From the NCBI RefSeq assembly GCF_000192745.1, contig NC_015259.1, positions 62,001-126,000 on the forward strand: a stretch of DNA of 64,000 nt, read 5' to 3'. This stretch comes from Polymorphum gilvum SL003B-26A1 (GTDB taxonomy: Bacteria; Pseudomonadota; Alphaproteobacteria; Rhizobiales; Stappiaceae). Within the stretch, counting starts at the first letter, position 1. Every line of letters starts with the position of its first letter. Below the pieces are notes generated by a model that saw nothing but the letters and a program-made list of their open reading frames with translations, was not told where the DNA came from and made no database searches. This document shows, in pieces, positions 47,364 to 56,765 of this stretch. Made by a program: the position numbers and the translations under genes.

Positions 47364-47852
47364 CTAGATTCGCCGGTTTGCGCCGGCCTTTGCCCGGCCG
47401 CGGCCGCGGCCGAGACTGAGTCGGTAGTCGGAGCCGACCGTGCGACGCAGGGCCGCGCGGATGCGTGGATCGGCGTCGGCGACGAAGCGGGCGATCTCGG
47501 CCATCTCCGCCGGCACTTCGCCGGCGGCGAGCAGACGGCCGAGCAGGGCGAGGTCGCGCCAGCGCGAAGCGCCTGCATCGCATGCGACGATGTCCGCCCC
47601 GGTGCCGGTGCGGTTGAGCCGGAAGGCGGCGGCCTGGCGGTGCTGAGGGCCGCTGTCGGCATCCCAGCGGCCGGTCGCGACGACCAGATCGACCCCGGTG
47701 ACCGGTCCGTTGTCCAGCCAGTCGGCGTAATAGATGGCATGCGCCGCGCCGGCGTGCAGGAGGAAGCCCTGCGGCGCGGCGGCGTCGGGATCGCAGCAGG
47801 GACAGCCGCCGGTCGGCTCGGCGCCGATCTCGATGTGGTATTCCGGTGTCAT
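47364..47852 (-). CDS. Unknown protein with CPCC motif in the urease cluster
   Basis: I do not recognise the family. 162 residues. The N-terminus TPEYHIEIGAEPTGGCPCCD has a CPCC cluster (~16-19). It is followed by HAGAAHAIYYADWL and a mixed region with repeated acidic residues, then a helical stretch (LLGRLLAAGEVPAEMAEIARF) and a basic tail (GRGRGRAKAGANRRI). The start at 47852 has no other Met nearby. 37 bp after ureC and 16 bp before the GST gene. The Cys cluster could bind metal, but that is inference. Confidence 0.7.
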   Translation of the reverse strand: MTPEYHIEIGAEPTGGCPCCDPDAAAPQGFLLHAGAAHAIYYADWLDNGPVTGVDLVVATGRWDADSGPQHRQAAAFRLNRTGTGADIVACDAGASRWRDLALLGRLLAAGEVPAEMAEIARFVADADPRIRAALRRTVGSDYRLSLGRGRGRAKAGANRRI

Positions 47853-47889
47853 GCCGCCTGTCGCCGTGCTCCGCTCCGCCCTGCGAACT

Positions 47890-49602
47890 CTAGAACAGGA
47901 AATAGCGCTGGGCCATGGGAAGAACATCGGCAGGTTCACAGGTCAGCAGTTCACCGTCGGCGCGCACCTCGTAGGTTTCCGGATCGACATCGATCTTCGG
48001 CGTGGCGTCGTTGAGGATCATCGACTTCTTGGAGATGCCGCTGCGGGTGTTCCTCACCGGCAGGACGAGGCTGTCGAGGCCGAGCCGGTCCCTGACGCCG
48101 CTGTCATAGGCCGCCCTGGACACGAAGGTAATCCGGCTCGCCGTCATGGTCTTGCCGAAGGCGCCGAACATCGGCCGGTAGTGCACCGGTTGGGGCGTCG
48201 GGATGGAGGCGTTGGGGTCGCCCATCGGCGCGGCGGCGATGGTGCCGAGTTTCAGCACCAGGTCCGGTTTGACGCCGAAGAACTTCGGATCCCAGAGCAC
48301 GAGGTCGGCGAGCTTGCCGACCTCGACCGAGCCGATGTGCTCGTCGAGACCGTGGGCGATGGCCGGGTTGATGGTCACCTTGGCGATGTAGCGGCGGACG
48401 CGCAGGTTGTCGTTCTGGCCGGTCTCGCCGGCCAGCCGGCCGCGCTGGAGTTTCATCTTGTGGGCGGTCTGGAAGGTGCGGATGATCACCTCGCCGACGC
48501 GGCCCATCGCTTGGCTGTCCGACGCGATGATCGAGAAGGCGCCAATGTCGTGCAGGATGTCCTCGGCGGCGATGGTCTCCTTGCGGATGCGGCTCTCGGC
48601 GAAGGCGACGTCCTCCGGAATGGAGCCGTCCAGATGATGGCAGACCATGAGCATGTCGAGATGCTCGTCGATGGTGTTCTTCGTATAGGGTCGCGTCGGA
48701 TTGGTCGACGACGGGATGACGTTCGTCTCGCCGCACACCTTGATGATATCCGGCGCATGGCCGCCGCCGGCGCCCTCTGTGTGGAAGGCGTGGATGGTGC
48801 GGTTCCGGAAGGCGGCGGTGGTGTTCTCGACGAAGCCCGATTCGTTCAGTGTGTCGGTGTGGATCATCACCTGGACGTCGTATTCGTCGGCGACCGACAG
48901 GCAGGTGTCGATGGCCGCCGGCGTCGTGCCCCAGTCCTCGTGCAGCTTGAGGCAGCAGGCGCCGGCCATGATCTGTTCTTCCAGCGCGGCCGGCAGCGAG
49001 GCGTTGCCCTTGCCGGCGAAGGCGAGGTTCATCGGAAAGCTGTCGGCCGCCTGCAGCATGCGGGCGATGTGCCAGGGGCCGGGGGTACAGGTGGTGGCGT
49101 TGGTGCCGGTCGCCGGCCCGGTGCCGCCGCCGAGCATGGTGGTGACGCCCGACATCAGCGCGTCGTCGATCTGCTGCGGGCAGATGAAATGGATGTGCAC
49201 GTCGAGCGCGCCGGCGGTCAGGATCTTGCCTTCGCCGGCGATCGCCTCCGTGCCCGGGCCGACGACGATGTCGACGTTCGGCTGGACGTCCGGGTTGCCG
49301 GCCTTGCCGATGGCGGCGATGCGGCCGTCCCTGATGCCGACGTCGGCCTTGACGATGCCCCAGTGGTCGACGATCAGCACGTTGGTGATCACGGTGTCGA
49401 CGGCGCCGGCGGAGCGCGGTGCCTGGGATTGGCCCATGCCGTCGCGGATGACCTTGCCGCCGCCGAACTTCACCTCCTCGCCGTAGACGGTGAAGTCCTT
49501 CTCGACCTCGATGATCAGATCCGTGTCGGCCAGGCGCAGGCGGTCGCCAACGGTCGGGCCGAACATGTCGGCATAGGCGGCACGGGACATCTTGTAGGGC
49601 AT
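47890..49602 (-). CDS. ureC: Urease alpha subunit
   Basis: Catalytic subunit that hydrolyses urea to ammonia and carbamate. The dinickel ligands are visible: His pair in [10 protein letters not shown] (~135-137), carbamylated Lys and His in [10 protein letters not shown] (~217-226), His in MIHTDTLNE, His in [12 protein letters not shown], and Asp in [12 protein letters not shown]. The active-site flap Cys-His is MVCHHLDGS. 570 aa, normal length, C-terminus YFLF. The ATG follows GAGGTAAGG; an internal Met four codons later is less likely. Confidence 0.98.
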   Translation of the reverse strand: MPYKMSRAAYADMFGPTVGDRLRLADTDLIIEVEKDFTVYGEEVKFGGGKVIRDGMGQSQAPRSAGAVDTVITNVLIVDHWGIVKADVGIRDGRIAAIGKAGNPDVQPNVDIVVGPGTEAIAGEGKILTAGALDVHIHFICPQQIDDALMSGVTTMLGGGTGPATGTNATTCTPGPWHIARMLQAADSFPMNLAFAGKGNASLPAALEEQIMAGACCLKLHEDWGTTPAAIDTCLSVADEYDVQVMIHTDTLNESGFVENTTAAFRNRTIHAFHTEGAGGGHAPDIIKVCGETNVIPSSTNPTRPYTKNTIDEHLDMLMVCHHLDGSIPEDVAFAESRIRKETIAAEDILHDIGAFSIIASDSQAMGRVGEVIIRTFQTAHKMKLQRGRLAGETGQNDNLRVRRYIAKVTINPAIAHGLDEHIGSVEVGKLADLVLWDPKFFGVKPDLVLKLGTIAAAPMGDPNASIPTPQPVHYRPMFGAFGKTMTASRITFVSRAAYDSGVRDRLGLDSLVLPVRNTRSGISKKSMILNDATPKIDVDPETYEVRADGELLTCEPADVLPMAQRYFLF

Positions 49603-49652
49603 GGCCTTACCTCAACGGCTTGACGGGGTCGAAACGGGGTTGGAAGGGCCGG

Positions 49653-50072
49653 TCATCGGCCTTCGATTCCGGCGGCGAGGTCCTTCAGTTCCTCGGCGCG
49701 CCGGACGGTGAGCGTCGCCAGGCAGCCGTAGATCAGCTGCGGCTCCATGGTGCCGCCGCGGGCGAGGAAGCCGTAGGCCGCGCAGGCTTTGTCTCGATAG
49801 GGGATCCAGGCGCGCTGAGCCTCCTTCAGGGCCTCGGCGGCACCCTGCAGGTCCGGCATATCGGCAAGGTTCGCGTCCATCTCGCGCATGCGTGCCATGG
49901 CTTCCCGGTAGGCGGCGTTGAGGTCCGCGTCGGCGGCTTCCCAGGCCTTTTCGGCGCAATAGGTCAGTTCCATCTGGCTGAGCGGATAGCCGCAGTCGAT
50001 CGTCTCCTGCGCCCGTGCGGCGCCGGCCGGTAACAGAAGGGCGATGGCAAGGACGAGGCGGGCGAGCGGCAT
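49653..50072 (-). CDS. DUF1311 (LprI-like) exported protein
   Basis: Secreted protein with a DUF1311/lysozyme-inhibitor LprI-N type domain. Signal peptide MPLARLVLAIALLLPAGAARAQ (cleavage near Ala-Arg-Ala), then ETIDCGYPLSQMELTYCAEK and LKEAQRAWIPYRDKACAAYG and a final Cys in LIYGCLATLTVRRAEEL; the four Cys would form two disulphides. 139 aa. It lies between ureB and ureC, a position where rhizobial urease operons often carry such a gene; its role in urease function is not established. Confidence 0.9.
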   Translation of the reverse strand: MPLARLVLAIALLLPAGAARAQETIDCGYPLSQMELTYCAEKAWEAADADLNAAYREAMARMREMDANLADMPDLQGAAEALKEAQRAWIPYRDKACAAYGFLARGGTMEPQLIYGCLATLTVRRAEELKDLAAGIEGR

Positions 50073-50095
50073 GGCGGAATCCTCGAGCGATGGCC

Positions 50096-50401
50096 TCACA
50101 GCGGACCCATGACCTTCTGGTTGAAGCCGTAGACGGTGCGGGCGCCTCGATAGGGGATCAGCGCCACCGTTCGGGTCTGGCCGGGCTCGAAGCGCACCGC
50201 GGTGCCGGCGGGAATGTCGAGGCGCATGCCGCGCGCCGCCTCGCGGTCGAAGGCGAGCGCCGGATTGGTCTCGGCGAAGTGGTAGTGGCTGCCAACCTGG
50301 ACCGGCCGGTCGCCGGTGTTGGCGACGTCGAGGCTGAGCACCGGGGCGCCAGCGTTGAGTTCGATCTCGCCCTCGGCGGGGAAGAGTTCTCCGGGAATCA
50401 T
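50096..50401 (-). CDS. ureB: Urease beta subunit
   Basis: Structural subunit of the (UreABC)3 trimer. [20 protein letters not shown] at the start, [20 protein letters not shown] (~37-56) and [17 protein letters not shown] are invariant family stretches; the C-terminus is [11 protein letters not shown]. 101 aa from the Met at 50401; an upstream frame adds residues without homology. It is 46 bp from ureA. Confidence 0.97.
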   Translation of the reverse strand: MIPGELFPAEGEIELNAGAPVLSLDVANTGDRPVQVGSHYHFAETNPALAFDREAARGMRLDIPAGTAVRFEPGQTRTVALIPYRGARTVYGFNQKVMGPL

Positions 50402-50447
50402 GGGTTTGTCCTCGTTTGGGCCGGGCATGGACGCGGCGAGCGGAACT

Positions 50448-50750
50448 TCACCGGATCGGGTCATGGACGGTCACCAGCTTGGTGCCGTCGGGAAAGGTGG
50501 CCTCGACCTGGACGTCGTGGATCATCTCGGCGACGCCGTCCATGACCTGGTCGCGGGTCAGAACCGTCGCGCCGGCCTGCATCAGGTCGGCGACCGAGCG
50601 TCCGTCGCGGGCGCCCTCGACGACGAAATCGGTGATCAGCGCGATGGCCTCCGGATGGTTCAGCCTGACGCCGCGCTCCAGGCGCCGTCGCGCGACCATG
50701 GCGGCCATGGAAATCAGCAGCTTGTCCTTTTCGCGCGGGGTGAGATTCAA
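50448..50750 (-). CDS. ureA: Urease gamma subunit
   Basis: Smallest urease subunit, 100 aa. [36 protein letters not shown] and [17 protein letters not shown] are diagnostic. The start is a TTG (50748-50750), supported by GGAGG 5 bp upstream and by exact length agreement with the family; no ATG occurs at this place. ureD lies 46 bp upstream. Confidence 0.96.
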   Translation of the reverse strand: MNLTPREKDKLLISMAAMVARRRLERGVRLNHPEAIALITDFVVEGARDGRSVADLMQAGATVLTRDQVMDGVAEMIHDVQVEATFPDGTKLVTVHDPIR

Positions 50751-50796
50751 GGAAGCCTCCGTTGGCTGGTGTGGTCGCGGACGTCGTCGGGTCGCA

Positions 50797-51669
50797 TCAG
50801 CAGGACCATACCCGTGGCAGCGCCGCGGCGCGGTAGGTTTCGAGAAAGGCGGCAAGCGCGCTGCGCAGGTCGCGCGCGTCGGGCCCGACGAAGCGGGCGA
50901 GCAGGACGCCGTTCCAGGCGCTGGCCGCGGCGCGACCGGAAAAGCGCGGCAGGGCGTCGCGGGCGAGGGCGAGGCGTTCGGGCGCGTCGGGGGCGCAGTC
51001 GAGGACGGTGGCGAAGGCGCGCGCGCCGGCGGCGGTCGCCGGACCGGACAGGAGTGTGGTCGGGTCGCCGTCGAGACGAATATCGTCGGCGAATACCAGG
51101 CGGCCATCCCGGCGGATCCGCCAGCGGTCGCGGAAGGCGAGCCGCGACAGCGTCTCGCCCATGGCAGTGCGGCCGAGGATGACCGATTCGACCGCCAGCA
51201 GGCGCGCCGAGCCGGAAAGATCGGCGTCCAGGCGGCGGCTGAGGGCCGAGGCATCGAACAGGATGGTTTCCTGCGGCAGCCATTCGAGCGTGGCGCCGTC
51301 CTGCGCATGGAGGTTGGTGGTCACCATGCCGGTGCCGCCGGCGCTGCGATAGGCGCGTTCGGCCGCCTGGGCGGTGACGATCGCGTGCGCGCCGGCGCCG
51401 ACACGGGCCTCGCAGGTCAGCCGGTCGCCGCCGGTGATGCCGCCGGCGGTGTTGATCAGGACTGCGACGGGCGGGCCGGCATAGACCTTCGGCAGGCGGA
51501 TCTTGGCGGATCCGCTCTGGTAGAGATCGGCGAGGACGGTGATGCCGCTGCGCAAGGTAAAGGCAACACGGGCGTCGCCCCGCATCCGCTGCAGCGCGGC
51601 GTCGAGGTTCCTGGTCTCCGCCGCTGCGCCGTCGGCCTTCATTGCGGATCCTGGCATGGCCCCCGGCAT
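50797..51669 (-). CDS. ureD: Urease accessory protein UreD
   Basis: Platform of the UreDFG complex that binds apo-urease. Conserved [22 protein letters not shown] (written in part, ~75-95), [18 protein letters not shown], and LGRTAMGE are the UreD core. 290 aa from the Met at 51669, which follows CAGGGAGACGG; Mets at 51657 and 51642 are alternatives and a longer open frame upstream lacks homology. First gene of the urease cluster, preceded 55 bp upstream by a sigma-54-type promoter. Confidence 0.94.
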   Translation of the reverse strand: MPGAMPGSAMKADGAAAETRNLDAALQRMRGDARVAFTLRSGITVLADLYQSGSAKIRLPKVYAGPPVAVLINTAGGITGGDRLTCEARVGAGAHAIVTAQAAERAYRSAGGTGMVTTNLHAQDGATLEWLPQETILFDASALSRRLDADLSGSARLLAVESVILGRTAMGETLSRLAFRDRWRIRRDGRLVFADDIRLDGDPTTLLSGPATAAGARAFATVLDCAPDAPERLALARDALPRFSGRAAASAWNGVLLARFVGPDARDLRSALAAFLETYRAAALPRVWSC

Positions 51670-51723
51670 GGCCGTCTCCCTGTTCCTGGCGATCCATACC
51701 GTCGCGTCGTTTGCGTCAGCCCT

Positions 51724-51740
51724 ATGCAAGCGGAGGGCCA
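51724..51740 (-). promoter_or_regulatory. Sigma-54 (RpoN) promoter of the urease cluster
   Basis: On the minus strand TGGCCC-TCCGC-TTGCAT. The consensus is TGGCAC-N5-TTGCW, so this is one mismatch, with the invariant GG and GC at the correct 10-bp interval. The expected start site is about 45 nt before the ureD start codon. Confidence 0.65.
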
Positions 51741-51935
51741 GACCGATCCAGCAAACCAAGCCGGCAGAGGATTGTCCACAGCAGGTCGAAAGTTGCCTCC
51801 AGAAGATGCATGCGCCTAACAAGTAGGCATATCGGCGGACCGCCTTTTCCGGAGAACCCTTTGCAAACGCAGGGGCGGATCGTTTATGGATGAAAGGCAT
51901 GGCTGGGGCAGCGGGCAACGAACGACGAGGGTATC

Positions 51936-53312
51936 GTGTTCGGCGGACTATTCGACAGGCGGGCGCTCTCCTTCGGCGTCCTCATTGCGGCGTTTCTCGC
52001 AGCGGTTCAGGCACCGCCCGCGCGGGCAGACATCGGCTCCTGGATCGTGATCGACGCCGACAGCGGCCAGGTGCTCGACGAGTTCCAGGGGACGCGCCGT
52101 TGGTATCCGGCCTCGCTGACCAAGATGATGACCGCCTACGTGACGCTGAAGGCGATTCGCGAGGGGCGCTCCAGCCTGGACTCGGCGGTGACCCAGTCGC
52201 AGAACTCGCTCGCCCAGCCGCCCAGCAAGATGGGCTTCAAGGTCGGCACGCAGATGACCGTCGACACTGCGCTCAAGATCGTCATGGTCAAGTCGGCGAA
52301 CGACATAGCCGTGGCGCTGGGCGAGGCGATCGGTGGCACGGAGGCGAATTTCGTTGCCCTGATGAATGCCGAGGCGGCGCGCCTCGGCATGCGCGACACG
52401 CATTTCGCCAATCCGCATGGCCTGCCCGACAACCGCCAGGTGTCCTCGGCGCTGGACATGGCGATCCTGGCCAGGGCGCTCAGGCGCGACTTCCCCGAGG
52501 CGCGCGGCTACTACGGCCATGCCGGCCTGACCTTCGGCAAGCAGACCCTGCGTTCGGCCAATCGCGAATTTCTGCTCCGGGTGCCCGGCGCCGACGGCAT
52601 GAAGACCGGCTACATCTGCAATTCCGGCTACAATGTCGCGGCCTCGGCGACGCGGCGCGGGCGGACGGTGATCGCGGTCGTGCTCGGCGCTTCCTCGGGG
52701 CTGGAACGCACCGCCTTTGCACGCGAGGCGATCGACAAGGGGTTCCGGGCGCGCGGCAGCGGCCGCACGGTCGACAACATGCCTCGCAGCGCCGGCCAGC
52801 CACCGGAAGACGCCTATTGCAAGCGCAATCCGAAGCCGGGACCGGAGGAGATCCTGGCGCGCTACGACATCGAGGCCGGCGGCGGCATGCGCGCGTCGAC
52901 ACTGTCGTTCTTCGCTCCCGGCGAGGGTCGGCCGCTGATCCCGGGAGCCGCGGCGCCGGCGGTGAACGATCCGTCCGAGGATGCCGACGACGACATCAAG
53001 ACCGGGTCCGGCAAGGTCGACTGGGGCAAGGTGCTCGATCGCACCGTCGGCGTGCAGCAGGTCGCCTATGCGCCGGTTCCGGTCCATGTCGGCCTGCCCA
53101 AGGGGGCGGGCGCGCCGGCAAAGGCCATCACCCTGGCGCCCGGCGTGGTCGTGCCGCTGCCGCCGTCCAAGCCGCTCGACCTGAGACCGGCGGCCATGGT
53201 CGCCCCGTCTGAGACCGGCAACGCGGGCTTCGTTCCCGCGGCGCCCGGCTCGATCTTCCGGGCGGCGACGGATTCCGGCGCGCCGGTGCCGCGCCCGAGC
53301 CCGAACCGCTGA
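51936..53312 (+). CDS. D-alanyl-D-alanine carboxypeptidase (S11 family)
   Basis: Periplasmic penicillin-binding protein that trims pentapeptides. Signal peptide LSFGVLIAAFLAAVQAPPARA is followed by the catalytic motifs: SXXK in YPASLTKMM (~60), SXN in VKSANDIAV (~122) and KTG in GMKTGYICNSG (~222). The catalytic domain ends near residue 290. A ~165-residue C-terminal extension, rich in Pro, Ala and Gly, replaces the usual short tail and has no clear membrane anchor. The start is a GTG (51936) after GAGGG. 458 aa. Divergent from ureD. Confidence 0.92.
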   Translation: MFGGLFDRRALSFGVLIAAFLAAVQAPPARADIGSWIVIDADSGQVLDEFQGTRRWYPASLTKMMTAYVTLKAIREGRSSLDSAVTQSQNSLAQPPSKMGFKVGTQMTVDTALKIVMVKSANDIAVALGEAIGGTEANFVALMNAEAARLGMRDTHFANPHGLPDNRQVSSALDMAILARALRRDFPEARGYYGHAGLTFGKQTLRSANREFLLRVPGADGMKTGYICNSGYNVAASATRRGRTVIAVVLGASSGLERTAFAREAIDKGFRARGSGRTVDNMPRSAGQPPEDAYCKRNPKPGPEEILARYDIEAGGGMRASTLSFFAPGEGRPLIPGAAAPAVNDPSEDADDDIKTGSGKVDWGKVLDRTVGVQQVAYAPVPVHVGLPKGAGAPAKAITLAPGVVVPLPPSKPLDLRPAAMVAPSETGNAGFVPAAPGSIFRAATDSGAPVPRPSPNR

Positions 53313-53341
53313 GCCCGCGCCCGCCCGACACGAGGTCCGAC

Positions 53342-54526
53342 ATGAGCGAACCCCATCCGATCGAGGCGGCGCCGCGCGGCCCCAAGCCGCCGATCCCCCT
53401 GTCCATCCTCACCGGGTTCCTCGGCGCCGGGAAGACGACCCTGCTGAACCGGATCCTCAAGGATCCGGCGATGGCCGACACGGCGGTGATCATCAACGAG
53501 TTCGGCGAGGTCGGCATCGACCACCTGCTGGTGGACAAGTCGAGCGAGGGCATCCTTGAGCTGTCATCAGGCTGCCTATGCTGCACGATCCGTGGCGACC
53601 TGATCAACACCCTGGAGGATCTGCTCAGGCGGCTCGACAACGGCCGCATGGAACGCCTGGCTCGAGTCGTCATCGAAACCACCGGACTCGCCGACCCGGC
53701 ACCGATCCTGCACACGGTGATGCTGCATCCCTATCTGGTGCTGCGCTATCGGCTGGAGAGCGTGGTGACGCTGGTCGACGCGGTCAACGGCGCGGCGACG
53801 CTCGACGCCCACGAGGAAGCGGTGCGTCAGGCGGCGGTCGCGGACCGGATCGTTCTGACCAAGACGGACCTGGTCGATACCGACTCCAAGCGTGTCGACC
53901 TGGACGCGCTCAGGGACAGGCTTGCCGCGCTCAATCCCGGCGCGGTCATGCTCGACGCCCAGGCCGGCGAGGCGGTGCCGGCGCGGCTGTTCGACGCCGG
54001 GCTCTACGATCCGGCGACCAAGATCCCGGACGTCGCCAAGTGGCTCAAGGCCGAGACCTACGAGGCGCACGGCCACGGTCATTCCCACGGCCACCACCAT
54101 CATGATCATGGTCACGACCATCACGCCCACGACGTGAACCGTCATGACGACCGGATCCGGGCCTTCACGCTGTCGACGAGCCGGCCGATCCCGGCTTCGG
54201 CACTGGAGATGTTCCTCGATCTGCTGCGCTCGGCGCACGGGCCGAAGCTGCTGCGCATGAAGGGCATCGTCCAGATCGCCGAGGATCCCGACCGGCCGGT
54301 GGTGCTGCACGGCGTACAGCATGTTTTCCATCCACCGGCGACACTGCCGGCGTGGCCGGACGCCGACCGCAGGACGCGGCTGGTGTTCATCACCTGCGAC
54401 CTGCCGGAGGGTTTTGTGAGGCGCCTGTTCGAGGCCTTCACCGGCGCGCTCCTGCCGGACACGCCGGACGCCAGCGCGATGACCGACAATCCGCTGGCGA
54501 TCTCCGGCTTCTCGGGTCGCCGCTGA
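53342..54526 (+). CDS. COG0523/CobW-type GTPase metallochaperone
   Basis: G3E-family GTPase linked in other species to zinc, cobalt or nickel delivery. P-loop LTGFLGAGKTTLLN (~23-36), INEFGEVGIDH, the metal-binding ELSSGCLCCTIRGDL (Cys-X-Cys-Cys), IETTGLADPAP and VLTKTDLVD mark the family. A His/Gly/Asp loop ([19 protein letters not shown], ~242-260) separates the G domain from the CobW C-terminal domain. 394 aa. It starts 29 bp after the carboxypeptidase. The metal is unknown; a urease cluster with a nickel chaperone lies nearby on the other strand. Confidence 0.9.
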   Translation: MSEPHPIEAAPRGPKPPIPLSILTGFLGAGKTTLLNRILKDPAMADTAVIINEFGEVGIDHLLVDKSSEGILELSSGCLCCTIRGDLINTLEDLLRRLDNGRMERLARVVIETTGLADPAPILHTVMLHPYLVLRYRLESVVTLVDAVNGAATLDAHEEAVRQAAVADRIVLTKTDLVDTDSKRVDLDALRDRLAALNPGAVMLDAQAGEAVPARLFDAGLYDPATKIPDVAKWLKAETYEAHGHGHSHGHHHHDHGHDHHAHDVNRHDDRIRAFTLSTSRPIPASALEMFLDLLRSAHGPKLLRMKGIVQIAEDPDRPVVLHGVQHVFHPPATLPAWPDADRRTRLVFITCDLPEGFVRRLFEAFTGALLPDTPDASAMTDNPLAISGFSGRR

Positions 54527-54529
54527 CCG

Positions 54530-55393
54530 TCAGTCGCGCCGCACGCGGATCAGGCCCTCCTGGGCGGTGGTGGCGATCAGCCGGCCGTCGCGCGAGAACA
54601 GCATGCCGCGGTTGATGCCGCGCCCGCCCGAGGACGACGGACTGTCGGTGGTGTAGAGTAGCCAGTCGTCAGCGCGAAACGGCCGGTGGAACCACATGGC
54701 ATGGTCGAGACTGGCGGCCTGGATGTCCGGACTGAACACCGACTTGCCGTGCGGGAACAGCGAGGTATCGAGCAGCGTCATGTCGGAGGCATAGGCGAGC
54801 ACGCAGCGATGGATGCGCTTGTCGTCCGGAAGGGCGGAGGTGGCGCGCACCCAGACGTGCTGGGAGGGCTCCAGCGTCTTGGTGCTGAAATAGTGGGTCA
54901 GGTCGACCGGGCGCAGCTCGATCGGGCGTTCGCGCTCCCAGTAGGCGCGCACGTTCTCGGGTGCCACTTTCAGGAATTTCTCCTTCAGATCCTGCTCGCT
55001 CGGCAGGTCTTCCGGCATCGGCACCGACGGCATCTCGGCCTGGTGCTCAAGGCCGTCCTCGCCGGTCTGGAACGAGGCGGACATCGAAAAGATCGCCTGG
55101 CCGTGCTGGATCGCGACGACCCGGCGGGTGGTGAAGCTGCCGCCGTCGCGGATGCGGTCGACGTCGTAGACGATGGGAACCGAGGGATCTCCGGGGCGCA
55201 GGAAATAGCCGTGCAGCGAATGGATGTGGCGGTCCTCGATAACCGTGCGCGAGGCGGCGACCAGCGCCTGGCCGATGACCTGCCCGCCGTAGACCCGCTG
55301 CCAGCCGACCTGGGGGCTGCGCCCGCGAAACAGATTGTGTTCGAGCTGTTCCAGGTCGAGAATCGATAAAAGTGAATCAATGGCCGTGTTCAT
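54530..55393 (-). CDS. tesB: Acyl-CoA thioesterase II
   Basis: Hydrolyses medium and long acyl-CoAs. Double hot-dog protein: FRGRSPQVGWQRVYGGQVIGQAL (~24-46), LHGYFLRPGD, SFTTRRVVAIQHG in the first domain, and the active-site Asp in ASLDHAMWFHRPFRADDWLLY (~227) with GGRGINRGMLFSRDGRLIATTAQEGL in the second (written in part). 287 aa. The ATG at 55393 gives the family N-terminus. Convergent with the COG0523 gene (3 bp between stops) and divergent from the UbiH-type gene. Confidence 0.95.
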   Translation of the reverse strand: MNTAIDSLLSILDLEQLEHNLFRGRSPQVGWQRVYGGQVIGQALVAASRTVIEDRHIHSLHGYFLRPGDPSVPIVYDVDRIRDGGSFTTRRVVAIQHGQAIFSMSASFQTGEDGLEHQAEMPSVPMPEDLPSEQDLKEKFLKVAPENVRAYWERERPIELRPVDLTHYFSTKTLEPSQHVWVRATSALPDDKRIHRCVLAYASDMTLLDTSLFPHGKSVFSPDIQAASLDHAMWFHRPFRADDWLLYTTDSPSSSGGRGINRGMLFSRDGRLIATTAQEGLIRVRRD

Positions 55394-55516
55394 CGGCGCT
55401 TTCCTTGCTACATGATAGGAACGGTCGCGGTTCGACGTTTCCGGCAGACTTGGACGCGGCCCGGCCGACGTGTCAAGCCGACGGAATGGAAGCGGTCTGT
55501 CATCCGGGAGTTGCGA

Positions 55517-56755
55517 ATGAAGACGAAATCGGCAGCGCAGGACATGCTCGACGTCGCCATCGCCGGCGGCGGGTATGTCGGGTTGTCGCTGGCGCTGGCG
55601 CTCAAGCAGGCGGATCCGGATCTGAAGGTGGCGGTGATCGATCCCAAGCCGGGCGATGCCTTGGCGAAGGATCCGCGCGCCTCGGCGATCGCGGCGGCGG
55701 CGTGCCGGATGCTCGACCGGCTCGGCGTCTGGCAGGACATCGCCGCCGAGGCCCAGCCGATCAACGAGATGATCGTCACCGACAGCCGGCTGCGCGATGC
55801 CGTGCGGCCGGTGTTCCTGACCTTCGGCGGCGACCGCGAAAGCGGCGAGCCCTTCGCCCATATGGTGCCGAACGCCCGCATGCTGCCGGCGCTGCACGAG
55901 GCGGCGGCGGCGCTGGGGACCGAATACCTGCAGCCCGACGGACTGCACAGCTTCCAGGTGCAGCCCGACTGCGTGGTGCTGCACACCGACCGGGGCACCG
56001 AGCGTCGGGCGCGCCTGCTGGTGGCGGCTGACGGCGTCCGGTCGCGGCTGCGCGACCTGGCGGGCATCCGCACCGTGCACTGGGCCTACGGCCAGTCGGG
56101 GATCGTTACCACCGTCGCCCACGAGCGGCCGCACAACGGCCGAGCCGAGGAACATTTTCTGCCCGCCGGGCCGTTCGCGATCCTGCCGCTCAAGGGCAAC
56201 CGCTCGTCGCTGGTGTGGACGGAGCGGACGGCGGATGCCGAGCGGCTTGTCCGCAGCGACGACTTCACCTTCGAGCTGGAGCTGGAGCGCCGCTTCGGTC
56301 ATCATCTCGGCAAGCTGCATCTGACCGGTCCGCGCCACGCCTACCCGCTCGGCCTGACCTTGGCGCGCGATTTCGTTCGGCCGCGCTTCGCGCTTGCCGG
56401 CGATGCCGCCCACGGCATCCACCCGATCGCCGGCCAGGGCCTGAACATGGGTTTCAAGGACGTGGCGGCGCTGGCCGAGGTGCTCGTCGAGGCGCGCCGT
56501 CTTGGCCAGGATCTCGGCGCGATGGACGTGCTCGAGCGCTATCAGCGCTGGCGCCGGTTCGATACCTTCCAGATGGGCGTGGTAACGGACGTGCTGAACC
56601 GGCTGTTTTCCAACGACGTCGACCTGGTGCGCGGGGTGCGCGACTTCGGTCTTGGCCTGGTCGACCGGATGCCGCGGCTGAAGACACTGTTCATCCGCGA
56701 GGCCTCCGGCTTCGCCGGGCCGGCGCCGCGCCTGCTCGCAGGCGAGGCGATCTGA
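55517..56755 (+). CDS. UbiH/UbiF/VisC/COQ6-family FAD hydroxylase
   Basis: FAD monooxygenase of ubiquinone ring hydroxylation. FAD motif VAIAGGGYVGLSLALALKQ (~13-31), the DG motif LLVAADGVRSRLRDLAG, and the GD motif FALAGDAAHGIHPIAGQGLN (~290-309) with NMGFKDVAALAEVL are family signatures. The start at 55517 follows CCGGGAGTTGCG; the frame upstream has no homology. 412 aa. The position hydroxylated cannot be assigned from sequence. The SDR gene follows after 10 bp. Confidence 0.93.
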   Translation: MKTKSAAQDMLDVAIAGGGYVGLSLALALKQADPDLKVAVIDPKPGDALAKDPRASAIAAAACRMLDRLGVWQDIAAEAQPINEMIVTDSRLRDAVRPVFLTFGGDRESGEPFAHMVPNARMLPALHEAAAALGTEYLQPDGLHSFQVQPDCVVLHTDRGTERRARLLVAADGVRSRLRDLAGIRTVHWAYGQSGIVTTVAHERPHNGRAEEHFLPAGPFAILPLKGNRSSLVWTERTADAERLVRSDDFTFELELERRFGHHLGKLHLTGPRHAYPLGLTLARDFVRPRFALAGDAAHGIHPIAGQGLNMGFKDVAALAEVLVEARRLGQDLGAMDVLERYQRWRRFDTFQMGVVTDVLNRLFSNDVDLVRGVRDFGLGLVDRMPRLKTLFIREASGFAGPAPRLLAGEAI

Positions 56756-56765
56756 CGGACCGTTC

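Noticed and set aside
47734-49623. Open frame of about 630 codons antisense to ureC
   Set aside because: Shadow frame of the catalytic urease gene with only compositional His/Asp/Val bias.
51772-51780. DnaA-like TTGTCCACA upstream of the carboxypeptidase gene
   Set aside because: Isolated single match far from the proposed origin, with no companion boxes.
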